Below, piece by piece: positions 37,939-46,700 of a stretch of DNA of 64,000 nt. Made by a program: the position numbers and the translations under genes. Within the stretch, counting starts at the first letter, position 1. Each line of letters starts with the position of its first letter. Below the pieces are notes generated by a model. That model was given only the letters and a program-made list of their open reading frames with translations, made no database searches and was not told where the DNA came from. The stretch is from Ahrensia sp. (GTDB lineage Bacteria; Pseudomonadota; Alphaproteobacteria; Rhizobiales; Rhizobiaceae), in contig PAKZ01000036.1 of assembly GCA_002706335.1 (NCBI GenBank), positions 1 to 64,000 on the forward strand. The letters are read 5' to 3'.

Positions 37939-38343
37939 GTGACGAGTGCCCAGTGGATGATCGAAAATTATGTGCGCTGGCACGATTCGGCAAGTGCGAG
38001 ATAGAAAGCGGATATAATCAAAAAAATGCAAAGAGTCTCAAACGATAGACAACGCGTCGAGCTATCCCCGGGGTCAACACCCCGTGTCGCAAAATTGCGT
38101 ATTTGATTTGCTGTATCTCAGTTTTGAGAAATATCTTGACATTGATAACGGCCCGGCAATAGCCTTCCGTGAAGAACAGGACGCTGGAGAAGCAACCGGA
38201 TGCGCAGGACCGAGACGGGGCAAAGACCGACAGGTTTTCTGCGGCCGAAAGCGGCTTTGCATTGGGCCTGCAGCGCGAACCCGCGGCATGGCGGCGGAGA
38301 AGGAAGCGACGGTCAGGGCGGCCGCAAGTTTGGATAACCTCAA
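37939..38343. promoter_or_regulatory. Control region upstream of the ABC operon
   Basis: A 405-bp gene-free spacer. CGGGGT/ACCCCG forms a 6-bp hairpin at 38069-38084, CGCAA and TTGCG are inverted around 2 nt at about 38088-38099, and TCTCA and TGAGA are inverted at about 38116-38129. TTGACA at 38136-38141 could be a -35 box for the rightward operon. The right half is GC-rich without a frame. Confidence 0.45.
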
Positions 38344-39090
38344 TTGATCACGATCGAGCAAATCGCGAAAAAATTCAGCGGCAAATCGGGCGAAGTCATC
38401 GCGTTGGAACCGTTCAGCCAAGAGATTGCCGAAGGCGAACTCGTCTCGATCATCGGCCCCTCCGGCTGCGGCAAATCCACCCTGCTGCGCATCATTGCCG
38501 GGCTCGAGACACCCACATCAGGCAAGATCGTGCTCGGTACGTCCGGCCTCAAGCGGCCGGTCGGCTTCGTTTTCCAGGATGCCGTCCTGCTGCCCTGGAA
38601 AACCGTCGCCGAGAACATCCGCTTTCCTCTCGACACCTCCGGGGTTCCGCGCAGCCAAGGCGACCAGAAGGTCAAGGAACTGATCCAGTTGGTCGGGCTT
38701 GCCGGTTTCGAGAACTCGCTGCCGAAACAGCTTTCCGGAGGCATGAAGCAAAGAGCGGCCATCGCCCGTGCACTGGCCGACGATCCGCCCATCCTGCTGA
38801 TGGACGAGCCCTTTTCCGCGGTCGACCTGCTGACGCGCGAGACGCTCAACGACGAACTGAGCAGGATCTGGCGGAAGACCGGGAAGACAATCCTGCTTGT
38901 CACCCACTCGGTGGAGGAAGCGGCCTATCTGGGCACACGGGTAATGGTCATGAGCCCCCGACCCGGTCGCCTCAGGAAGACCTTCGATGTCGATCTGCCC
39001 TCACCGCGCGGCGAAGAGACCAAAAGGTCGCCGGAGTTTCTCGACCTCGTGGCCGAACTACGGACGATGATGCGGGAGATGACCCAGTGA
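38344..39090 (+). CDS. ABC transporter ATPase, NitT/TauT/pyrimidine type
   Basis: A 248-residue ATPase. Walker A is GPSGCGKST, the signature is LSGGMKQR, Walker B is ILLMDEPFSAVD, and the H-loop is LVTHSVEEA. The Q-loop FQDAVLLPWKT with its Leu-Pro-Trp is typical of the nitrate/taurine/thiamine-pyrimidine importer group. The start is a TTG at 38344 with a weak ribosome site; no better start precedes the conserved MITIEQIAKKF. Its stop overlaps the GTG of the first permease (GTGA). Confidence 0.9.
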   Translation: MITIEQIAKKFSGKSGEVIALEPFSQEIAEGELVSIIGPSGCGKSTLLRIIAGLETPTSGKIVLGTSGLKRPVGFVFQDAVLLPWKTVAENIRFPLDTSGVPRSQGDQKVKELIQLVGLAGFENSLPKQLSGGMKQRAAIARALADDPPILLMDEPFSAVDLLTRETLNDELSRIWRKTGKTILLVTHSVEEAAYLGTRVMVMSPRPGRLRKTFDVDLPSPRGEETKRSPEFLDLVAELRTMMREMTQ

Positions 39091-39854
39091 GCGGACGGCT
39101 TCGCGCGACTGCGGAATATGGCGCGGCGCTGGCCCTCCTGGGCCTAGCGTGGTGGTACGCCAGCGGGCCCTACGGGATGCCGCCCTACCTTCTGCCGTCT
39201 CCTGCCTCGGTGCTTACGACACTCTGGAACATGCTCGCTGCCGGCCAGTTGCTGCCGCATATCGCCTTCACCATTCAGAACATTGTCCTCGGGCTGCTCA
39301 TCGGAACCGTATTCGGTGTCCTGCTCGCCTATCTGCTGTTCAAGACGCCCTTTCTCAACGATGTGCTGGAAGGCCCGCTGGTGGTGCTGCAGACAGCGCC
39401 CAAGATCGCGCTCGCGCCGCTGATCATCATCTGGTTCGGACTGGGCCTCACCGCGAAGATCGTGCTGATCTTCAGCCTCGTGTTCTTCCCCGTCTTTGCG
39501 GGCGCGCTGGCTGGCTTTCGCGCCATCGACAGCAGGCTGCACGACCTCGCCCAACTGCTTCGCCTGACGCCCGCGCAGCGCTTCTTCCGTGTCGACCTAC
39601 TGGCGTCCCTGCCCAGCATCTTCGTCGGCGTGAAGATCGGCGCGATCCAGGCACTTGTCGGAGCAATCCTTGCCGAATGGATGTCGGGCGCCCAGGGGCT
39701 CGGATACCTGATGACCTATGCCACGGCCACCTACAAGACACCGATCCTGTTTGGAGCCGTTCTGCTGACCGCCCTCTTCGGCATGGTGATGCACGCCCTG
39801 CTGAACGAGATCGAAGCCAGATTTCTATCGTGGAATGTTCCGGATGAACGCTGA
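39087..39854 (+). CDS. ABC transporter permease 1, NitT/TauT type
   Basis: A 255-residue membrane protein with six helices and the EAA-like loop FRAIDSRLHDLAQLLRLTPAQRFFRVDLLASLPSIFVGVK that contacts the ATPase. The GTG at 39087 overlaps the ATPase stop by 4 bp. It overlaps the nucleoside phosphorylase start by 11 bp, which ties the enzyme to the transporter. A second, non-identical permease is encoded at 41663, so the channel may be a heterodimer. Confidence 0.9.
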   Translation: MSGRLRATAEYGAALALLGLAWWYASGPYGMPPYLLPSPASVLTTLWNMLAAGQLLPHIAFTIQNIVLGLLIGTVFGVLLAYLLFKTPFLNDVLEGPLVVLQTAPKIALAPLIIIWFGLGLTAKIVLIFSLVFFPVFAGALAGFRAIDSRLHDLAQLLRLTPAQRFFRVDLLASLPSIFVGVKIGAIQALVGAILAEWMSGAQGLGYLMTYATATYKTPILFGAVLLTALFGMVMHALLNEIEARFLSWNVPDER

Positions 39855-40656
39855 GTCCCAACCGACGGCCCTGCGCCCTTTCGTCGGCGGACGCCCGCCG
39901 CACTTGCCCTGCGGTCCGGGCGACATCCAGGCGGACGTGCTCCTGCCGGGCGATCCGGACCGCGTGCGGCTGCTCGCCGGCATGCTGGACGATGTCACCG
40001 ACTTCGGCCGCCGGCGCGAATTCGCCATCGTTTCCGGCCGCTACAAGGGACACCCGCTAACCATCTGCTCGAGCGGCATCGGCGGCCCCTCCACGGAAAT
40101 CGCCCTGGTGGAACTGGCGATGCTCGGTGCGAAACGCGTCATCCGGATCGGAGGCATGTCGTCCCTCGTCGACGACATTCCCACCGGCAGCTTCGTTAGC
40201 GCTGCGGATGCGATCGGAGCCACCGGGGTGACGCAGCTTTATTCCGCGACCCCCTCGGAGGCGCAGCCTGCCGATCTGGAGCTGTGCGAAAGCCTGTGCG
40301 CCGCGGCGCGCTCTCGCGGGCTCGCCATTCGCAAGGGCACGGTGGCGACGACCGACAGCTACTATCTCGGCCAGGACCGCCCTTTCCGGGACGATATCGA
40401 CGCGGCGGCAACGCACCCCGGCCAACTGGAGATATTCCGCAAGCGGGGCGCAGTGGGCGTCGACATGGAATGCCAGGTGGTTCTTTCGGTGAGCCGTCGC
40501 ATCGGGCTGAAGGCGGCATGCCTTTTAGGCGTTCACGGCAACCGGGCCACCAACGACTGGCTCGTCGACTACGAATCCACGCAGCGCAACCTCCTGCACA
40601 TCGCGGGAGCCGCCCTTTCCCAATCCTGCACCACCCCTAATGAAACAAAGGAGTAG
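39844..40656 (+). CDS. Nucleoside phosphorylase (uridine phosphorylase/PNP family)
   Basis: A 270-residue NP-1 family enzyme that cleaves a nucleoside with phosphate into base and ribose-1-phosphate. LLPGDPDRV and SGRYKGH form the phosphate site, CSSGIGGPSTEIALVEL the central motif, and GVDMECQVVL the ribose-binding Met-Glu. The base pocket resembles uridine phosphorylase more than purine enzymes, but this is only by eye. I prefer the ATG at 39844; one at 39835 has its GGA abutting. Its position between the genes of one ABC importer implies that the imported compound is its substrate or a precursor. Confidence 0.85.
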   Translation: MNAESQPTALRPFVGGRPPHLPCGPGDIQADVLLPGDPDRVRLLAGMLDDVTDFGRRREFAIVSGRYKGHPLTICSSGIGGPSTEIALVELAMLGAKRVIRIGGMSSLVDDIPTGSFVSAADAIGATGVTQLYSATPSEAQPADLELCESLCAAARSRGLAIRKGTVATTDSYYLGQDRPFRDDIDAAATHPGQLEIFRKRGAVGVDMECQVVLSVSRRIGLKAACLLGVHGNRATNDWLVDYESTQRNLLHIAGAALSQSCTTPNETKE

Positions 40657-40660
40657 AACT

Positions 40661-41656
40661 ATGCATGAGAAGCTGAAAAGAATCGTCTCCGCATTGGCTC
40701 TGGCCATTCCCATGATGGGAACGACCGCCGCCCTCGCGCAGGACAAGGTGGTTTTCCAGATCGACGGCAACGTCGTTCCGTTCTACGCGCCGCTTTATGC
40801 CGGCGTCGAAAACGGGTTCTTCGCCGACCAGAACATCGAGGTGGAGTTCCTTTATGCGGGCGCATCCGACATCCTGACGAATATCGCCGCCGGCAACGTC
40901 GACTTCGGCTTTCCGAACGGCGATGCCGTCGTCGCGGCGGCCGCCAACGGTCTGCCGGTCAAGGTTGTCCACACGACCTATCAACGCGGTATCGGCGCCC
41001 TGCTCGCCAAGAAGGCGACCGGCATCGAGACCTATGCGGACCTGAAGGGCAAGACCGTCGCGGTCACGTCGCTCGGCAGCCCGAACTACCTGCAACTGCA
41101 GGTCGGACTGGCGAAAGCAGGCCTGACCGTCGATGACGTCAAGGTGGAAGTCGTTTCCTCCGGCGCCATCGTGCAGACCCTGCAGAGCGACGACGTCGAC
41201 GCCATCGTGTTCTCCGAACTGCGCAAATACGCTCTCGAAGCCGCGGGCGAAGATGTCACGATGATCCTCTCCAACGACTTCCTGCCGTCCTTCGGCAACG
41301 TGGTCGTGACGAGCGCAGACACGCTGGCCAACAACCCCGACCTTGTGAAGCGTTTCACGACGGCTGTGACCACCTCCTACGAGTGGGTCATCGACGGTCA
41401 CGTCAAGGACGCCCTGCAGATCTCGATGGACAAGTATACCCCGACCTGGGCCGACCAGATGGACACGCTGACGACGGCGTTCGAAAAGACCTTCGTCGCC
41501 TCGGTCTGGCAGAGCCCGCTGACCAAGGAAAAGGGCCTTGGCGCGGCTGACTTCGACGCCTGGCAGCAGAACGCCGACATCCTCGCGGAATACGGCGTGA
41601 TCGAAAAGGCGCCGAAGGCCACCGACTTCGTCGTCGACCCCTCCTCGATCCAGTAA
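40661..41656 (+). CDS. ABC substrate-binding protein, NMT1/ThiY-like
   Basis: A 331-residue periplasmic protein with a signal peptide ending TAALA-QDKV. GNVVPFYAPLYAGVENGFF and VEFLYAGASDILTNIAAGNVDFGF are the NMT1/THI5-like family segments, shared with binding proteins for pyrimidines, nitrate, taurine and related small ligands. AAAGGAG precedes the ATG at 40661. With the nucleoside phosphorylase directly upstream, a pyrimidine base or nucleoside ligand is most likely. Confidence 0.9.
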   Translation: MHEKLKRIVSALALAIPMMGTTAALAQDKVVFQIDGNVVPFYAPLYAGVENGFFADQNIEVEFLYAGASDILTNIAAGNVDFGFPNGDAVVAAAANGLPVKVVHTTYQRGIGALLAKKATGIETYADLKGKTVAVTSLGSPNYLQLQVGLAKAGLTVDDVKVEVVSSGAIVQTLQSDDVDAIVFSELRKYALEAAGEDVTMILSNDFLPSFGNVVVTSADTLANNPDLVKRFTTAVTTSYEWVIDGHVKDALQISMDKYTPTWADQMDTLTTAFEKTFVASVWQSPLTKEKGLGAADFDAWQQNADILAEYGVIEKAPKATDFVVDPSSIQ

Positions 41657-41662
41657 GCTGCC

Positions 41663-42400
41663 GTGCTGAAACGTAGCCTCATAGGCCTGATCGGAATCGT
41701 CGCGCTCTGGAGCGCGGCGGTTCATCTGTTCAACGTGCCTGCCTACCTGCTGCCCGGTCCGCTGGATGTGGCCGAACGCATCGTCTTCCTGTTCCAGCGC
41801 GCGAACCTGCTCTGGCACATCTACGTCACACTGACGGAGATCCTTGGCGGCTTTCTGCTCGGCGGGCTCGTCGGCGTCGCCTCGGCCATCGCCTTCTCCC
41901 GGTCGCCACTGCTGCTGCGGCTGACGACACCATTGATCCTGCTGCTGCAGACTACGCCCAAGATCGCGATCGCGCCGCTGCTCTTGCTGTGGCTCGGACT
42001 GGGCGCCGCGCCCAAGATCGTCCTCGTCGCCATCGTCACCTTCTTCCCGGTGATGACCGCGATGCTGTCCGGCATCACCTACATGAACAAGTCCTACGCC
42101 GATCTCGCCGGCGTCCTGCGGCTTTCGGCCTGGCAGCGGTTCCGGCACATCGAATTGCCGGCGTCGCTGCCGACCCTATTCGCCGGCGCGACAGTGGCGA
42201 CGACGCTGGCAATGACGGCAGCCGTCATCGGAGAACTGATGGGCGCCAACAAGGGCGTCGGCTTCCTTCTTGCGAACGGTCAGGAGAATGCCGACACCGC
42301 GACCGTCATCGGCATGGTCATCCTGCTGTCTTTCCTCGGCTGGGCGTTCTTCGCGCTGCTGGACTATGGAAGGCGGCGCATGGAAGACCGCTTCCGGTAG
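41663..42400 (+). CDS. ABC transporter permease 2, NitT/TauT type
   Basis: A 245-residue membrane protein with six helices and the coupling loop MNKSYADLAGVLRLSAWQRFRHIELPASLPTLFAGA. It is homologous to but distinct from permease 1. The start is GTG at 41663, 6 bp after the binding-protein stop. It is the last gene of the operon, and no terminator hairpin is obvious downstream. Confidence 0.9.
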   Translation: MLKRSLIGLIGIVALWSAAVHLFNVPAYLLPGPLDVAERIVFLFQRANLLWHIYVTLTEILGGFLLGGLVGVASAIAFSRSPLLLRLTTPLILLLQTTPKIAIAPLLLLWLGLGAAPKIVLVAIVTFFPVMTAMLSGITYMNKSYADLAGVLRLSAWQRFRHIELPASLPTLFAGATVATTLAMTAAVIGELMGANKGVGFLLANGQENADTATVIGMVILLSFLGWAFFALLDYGRRRMEDRFR

Positions 42401-42651
42401 ACGAGACGGTCAGTGTTGAACTCCGCGTTCAATACTTGGTAAATACATAGCATCCCGCTGGCATCCCGCAATCAACCAACGAATTACGTTACAGAGCAAA
42501 TTCTCGAAATAAATGAGCTGGTTGTGGTTTCAGATCCGTTGATGAGTTATACAAGTAGCTCGATGCTATTCTACTGCAGAATTATTTCTCTTCTACAAAT
42601 CCGACATTGAATGAAGGTCAGCTTCGTCCGGGGGTCAGCCCTTGAGACTGC

Positions 42652-42686
42652 AACGGGTTACCGTTTGCGCCCACAAACGGAGACTG
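42652..42686. repeat. 35-nt dispersed repeat, copy 2
   Basis: It matches 26935-26969 at 30 of 35 positions. Here CCGTTTG and CAAACGG form a 7-bp stem with a 6-nt loop. Confidence 0.5.
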
Positions 42687-43138
42687 CGTTTCCAGCCACA
42701 AATCGCCGCTGAATCGCCGACAGTCTCAGTCGGCCATTTCGAGGCTGACAGTTTGCGGAAAGTGCATCGGCGGACCATCGGCAGCCGATGCACTGCTTCG
42801 ATTAATCTGTTCGATGCTTCAGAGTGCGGCGCGCGATTTGCATTTCCAGCTGCCTTATCGGCCACAGGGGCAGCGACCTCGGAAAGTTGCTCCGCCGTTG
42901 GCATCATTTTCGGAGAACTGGGTGTTCATTCTGCTCTCCACTCAGTTTTCGAGGTCGAATTATCCGGCCTTGCACTGAGTGAAGCCCGCGATGCGGGCAT
43001 TGTCGGTCGGCAACGCAGCTCGACCTGCCAACATTACCGCTTCCTTTGCCGAGGAGATCGAGCGGGAAAATGCTTTAGATAGGGCTCTACAAGGAGCGAT
43101 ATATGCAGGCGGATTGTAGCGCAGGTCGTGGCGATCAA

Positions 43139-43173
43139 CGACAGCTTTGCGCCCCAACATGGACATTCAATCC
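43139..43173. repeat. Degenerate dispersed repeat, copy 1
   Basis: CGACAGCTTTGCG followed by CCCCAACATGGACATTCAA resembles 56455-56492 with small gaps. Both copies are intergenic. The origin is unknown; probably an eroded mobile sequence. Confidence 0.4.
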
Positions 43174-43646
43174 TTCATCCGCGATGTGTCAAAGCCGCCG
43201 CTCAAGCATTCGTTGCAACTTATGTTCGCACAGCGATTGCGTGACCCTGGGATGTCTTCAACTTTGGGGGAACGCGAACTCGATGTTCCACGGGCAATTT
43301 GCGTAAACATCAGGCCCGCGGCACACCCGTATTCCTGTTCCTGCAATCTATTCGGGAATCGAAAACCAGATGCGGCCTTTGTTGATACCGAGACCCCGAT
43401 GAATTCAATGCCTTCCCCGCATCCCTTTTCAAACTGAAAAATCGGTATCGAGCGATCATAATCCTTAAGATCCTAACGTGTTGTAATCTCTATTTTTATT
43501 TAGAACCCGCGTTATGGTTCATTCACAGATTTTTCGCTTTGAAAATCTATTGGCCTGTTGACCAAATTCCATCTGTTCCGATACGATTCCCCGGGAATGG
43601 CGGACTTATTGATGACTGATATAAGGCCGGCCGGTTCGGGTTAGTC

Positions 43647-43680
43647 CGGAGTTGCCGCCAGAGGTTGCGGCGCGACTCCG
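43647..43680 (+). promoter_or_regulatory. Leader hairpin of the first autotransporter gene
   Basis: CGGAGT (43647-43652) pairs with ACTCCG (43675-43680). Inside, GCCGC (43654-43658) pairs with GCGGC (43667-43671). It lies about 64 bp upstream of the ATG and has no U-tract, so it is more likely a leader or stability structure than a terminator. Confidence 0.45.
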
Positions 43681-43743
43681 TACGATGGCTGTTCGAACCT
43701 CGGCTCCGCGTTCAGCCTGAAGAAGGCAACCAGGGGGTTGGGG

Positions 43744-46700
43744 ATGATCAAAAGCAAATGCGTTGAATGTCAACGCGGGCGGGCGGACAGAAACATTCGC
43801 TCGATTGCATCCCACAGTGTTTCGGCGATTGCACTTACGAGTGCACTGGGCTTCATTCCTTCTCCGGCACTTGCCGCATGTACCGCGGCCGCTACGACCA
43901 TCACATGTACGGGCGATATCTCCGGCGGGTTTTCCACCCAAGGCGATTTCGACATTCTCAATATGGCAACGCTGACCGATGATATCGGCGGCAACGGCAT
44001 CCGCATTGTAGCTACCAGCACTGGAAATTTCGCCTTCAATGCAGTGATCGATCCCTTTGACATCATACTGACGGGCGGTTCACTGGCCACACGAAACGGA
44101 TTCAACATCGTCAGCGAGAGCGGATCCATATCGGGAACGATCAACGGCGACATCCTTGGCCAGGTCGGAAGCGACGCGACCAACTCCGCAACGTTTCCGC
44201 CGCGCAACTTCTCCGCATTGGGCTTTGAGGCCGGAACCGGTATTTCGGTCACGCACACGGGAACCGTCGATGTCACGATGCCAATCGTGACGCGAACCAC
44301 CAATGGCACACGCGCCGATATCGCAACCGGACGTTTCGCAGCGATCCGCGCCGAATCCGAGACGGGTGACGTCACCGTCATCAACACCGGCGACGTCATT
44401 CTCGACGGCGGCGAACGAAACGCCAGCAACACGCGTACCAGCGGCACCGCAGGCACTCTGGCCATCGACTTTTCGAACGCCGTGTCCGACATCTCCGGCA
44501 TCATGGCGCAGGGGCGAGGCGATCTTTCGCTCCAGCAGACTGGCAATGTGAACGTTTCGGGAGCCGAAGCGACGATTTCTGCTGAGACGGTCGACGGGCG
44601 CGCCGACGTACAGGGCGAATACGCCACGACGTCCGGCATCTATGTACCAGCCTTCTCGACGACGGGCGGCGTAAACGACCCGAACCTGCCGCGCTTCGAG
44701 ACCATCGATATGGACGTGATGGGCGACATCACGGTGGTTGGCGGCGATATTGTTGCCACGGCCACCGTGAACAGCAATGGCGGCACTGCCGGAGAGGCTC
44801 TCCTGACAACCGATAACGCGTTCAGGAACCAGGAAGCCATCGGCATTCAGATCGGCTCGGGCAATGTCTATGGCAACGGACAGACCGTCGACCTGACGCT
44901 TGTCGGCAATGTCAGTGTCACCGGCGGCAGCACGACGGCGATGGCGCTGGCCTCCAATGGCGGCGCGGGGGAAACGGCGGGCCGGATCCGGATGCTGGTC
45001 AACGGTCAGGATGCGATCGGCATCGCCATCACGCCCGATCGGGGCCCAAACCTCGACTTGCCGACAGAAGTCGATGTCTCGGTGGAAGGCGACATAAGCG
45101 TTTTCGGCGGAGATGTCGTCTCGACTTCAACAGGCAGTGGATCGGGCGAGGTCACAATCAATACGACCACGCCCAGCACCGACTTTGAAGCATCACAGTA
45201 TCACTCGGCGCGAGGCGGTGATGCGCTCGGTCTGCGATTCATGCGCATTTCGGACATCGACAGCTTCACTATGGACGGCTCCATCACCGTCGGCGGCGGA
45301 TCAGCATCAGCTCAGCATACCGGCGACAACGAAAGCCTCTCTGTCCAGGCCACAGGTGGCGGCGCGAACGGCTTCTACACAACCGTCGGTGCTGTTGGCG
45401 CATCGACGACGGCGGCCCTGGATATCGACGTGCATCTCGTCGGACCGGACGTCAGCACCGTCGTGTCCGGCGCCGGCGTTCTGGGGAATATCTCGTCGGG
45501 AAGGCAAGCCGGACCCTACTTCAGTTTCGTGGGTGCAGATTCGCAACTGACCTATTCCGGCGACATAACCAATACACCCGGTTCGGGCACCGTTACCGCG
45601 ACAGACGGCGCCTTCGTCAACCGCGCGTTTCTGGGCTTCGTCGTCGGCGCGAACCCGACGGTGTTTGACAGCAACATCAACGGCACGCTGATCTATGACG
45701 GCACGATCGATTTGACCGGCGGCGACATTACCGTCTCGGGCCCGCTGTCTCCGTCGCCAAACGTCCTGGCCAACGCCAATAACTGGGCCGCCAACTCATA
45801 CCTTCTCGTCGGCCAGGGCGTCGCCGGTATCTTCGGAGAGGTCTATGATTTCGAGGACGATTCCACGTCCCTCCTTACCATCGATCATCGCGGCGTTATC
45901 GACATCACGGCCGGGTCCGGGCAGGCAGGACTTGGGGTCGCCGAAGGCATCGGCATTTCCGGGGATTACTATCCCGAGCTCGACGGCCACGTCATCGTCA
46001 GTGGAACCGTCAACATTACGGGCGCCGATTTCGGCTCCACGCGGGGCGGAACTGCCTCCGCCGGCGTTCTACTCGAGCTTTCGGGTGACGGGTCGCTCGA
46101 CGTCGACGGCGGCACAATCACCGCATCCGGCTCGGGGGCTGCCGGAGTACAGGCGAATTCCTACCGGTCAAATGTGGTTGTGCGTAACGGCGGCACTGTC
46201 ACGGCCAACGGGACCGAAGCCGCCGGAATCGCGATCGGCAGTTTCGAGGATTTCAGCTTCGTCACCAGTTCCGAACCCGAAGGGTATTTTGCGTCGTCCA
46301 CGAACATGGTGACGATCGGCGCCGGCTCGAGCGTCACCAGCGCCCAGTTCATTGGCATCCATGACGAAAGCCAAAGCTTATATACCTTCGGCGACGAGGA
46401 TTACGCACCGGATCTGTACAACCAGCCCACCTACAATGCGACGACGGTCGACGTCGCGGGCACGGTGACGGGCGGCAACGGCACGGCGATCGATCTCGGA
46501 TCGGGAATGGACCGGTTGATCCTGCGGCAATCAGCCGTCGTCAACGGATCGATGCTCCTCGGTTCCGGCGACGACGTTTTCGTGTTCCAGGATTTCACCG
46601 AGACCAAGGCAGTGGATGGCGGCGACGATCGCGACGCTATCGAGGTGACCGTGGCGGCGGGGAATTCGAGCGTCTTCGACCCGTCGGTGGAAACGCCAAA

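Larger units (their letters stand above)
42401..43743. other. Long gene-free region before the first autotransporter
   Basis: About 1.3 kb without a supportable gene. It has AT-rich patches at 42480-42640 and 43440-43620. It contains dispersed-repeat copies at 42652-42686 and 43139-43173, a GGCCGGCC palindrome near 43625, and a strong hairpin at 43647-43680 in the leader of the autotransporter gene. Several 60- to 146-codon frames occur but none has a ribosome site or recognisable sequence. Confidence 0.5.

Noticed and set aside
43147-43437. A 96-codon frame in the gene-free region
   Set aside because: It starts inside a degenerate repeat, has no Shine-Dalgarno, and the composition is unlike neighbouring proteins.
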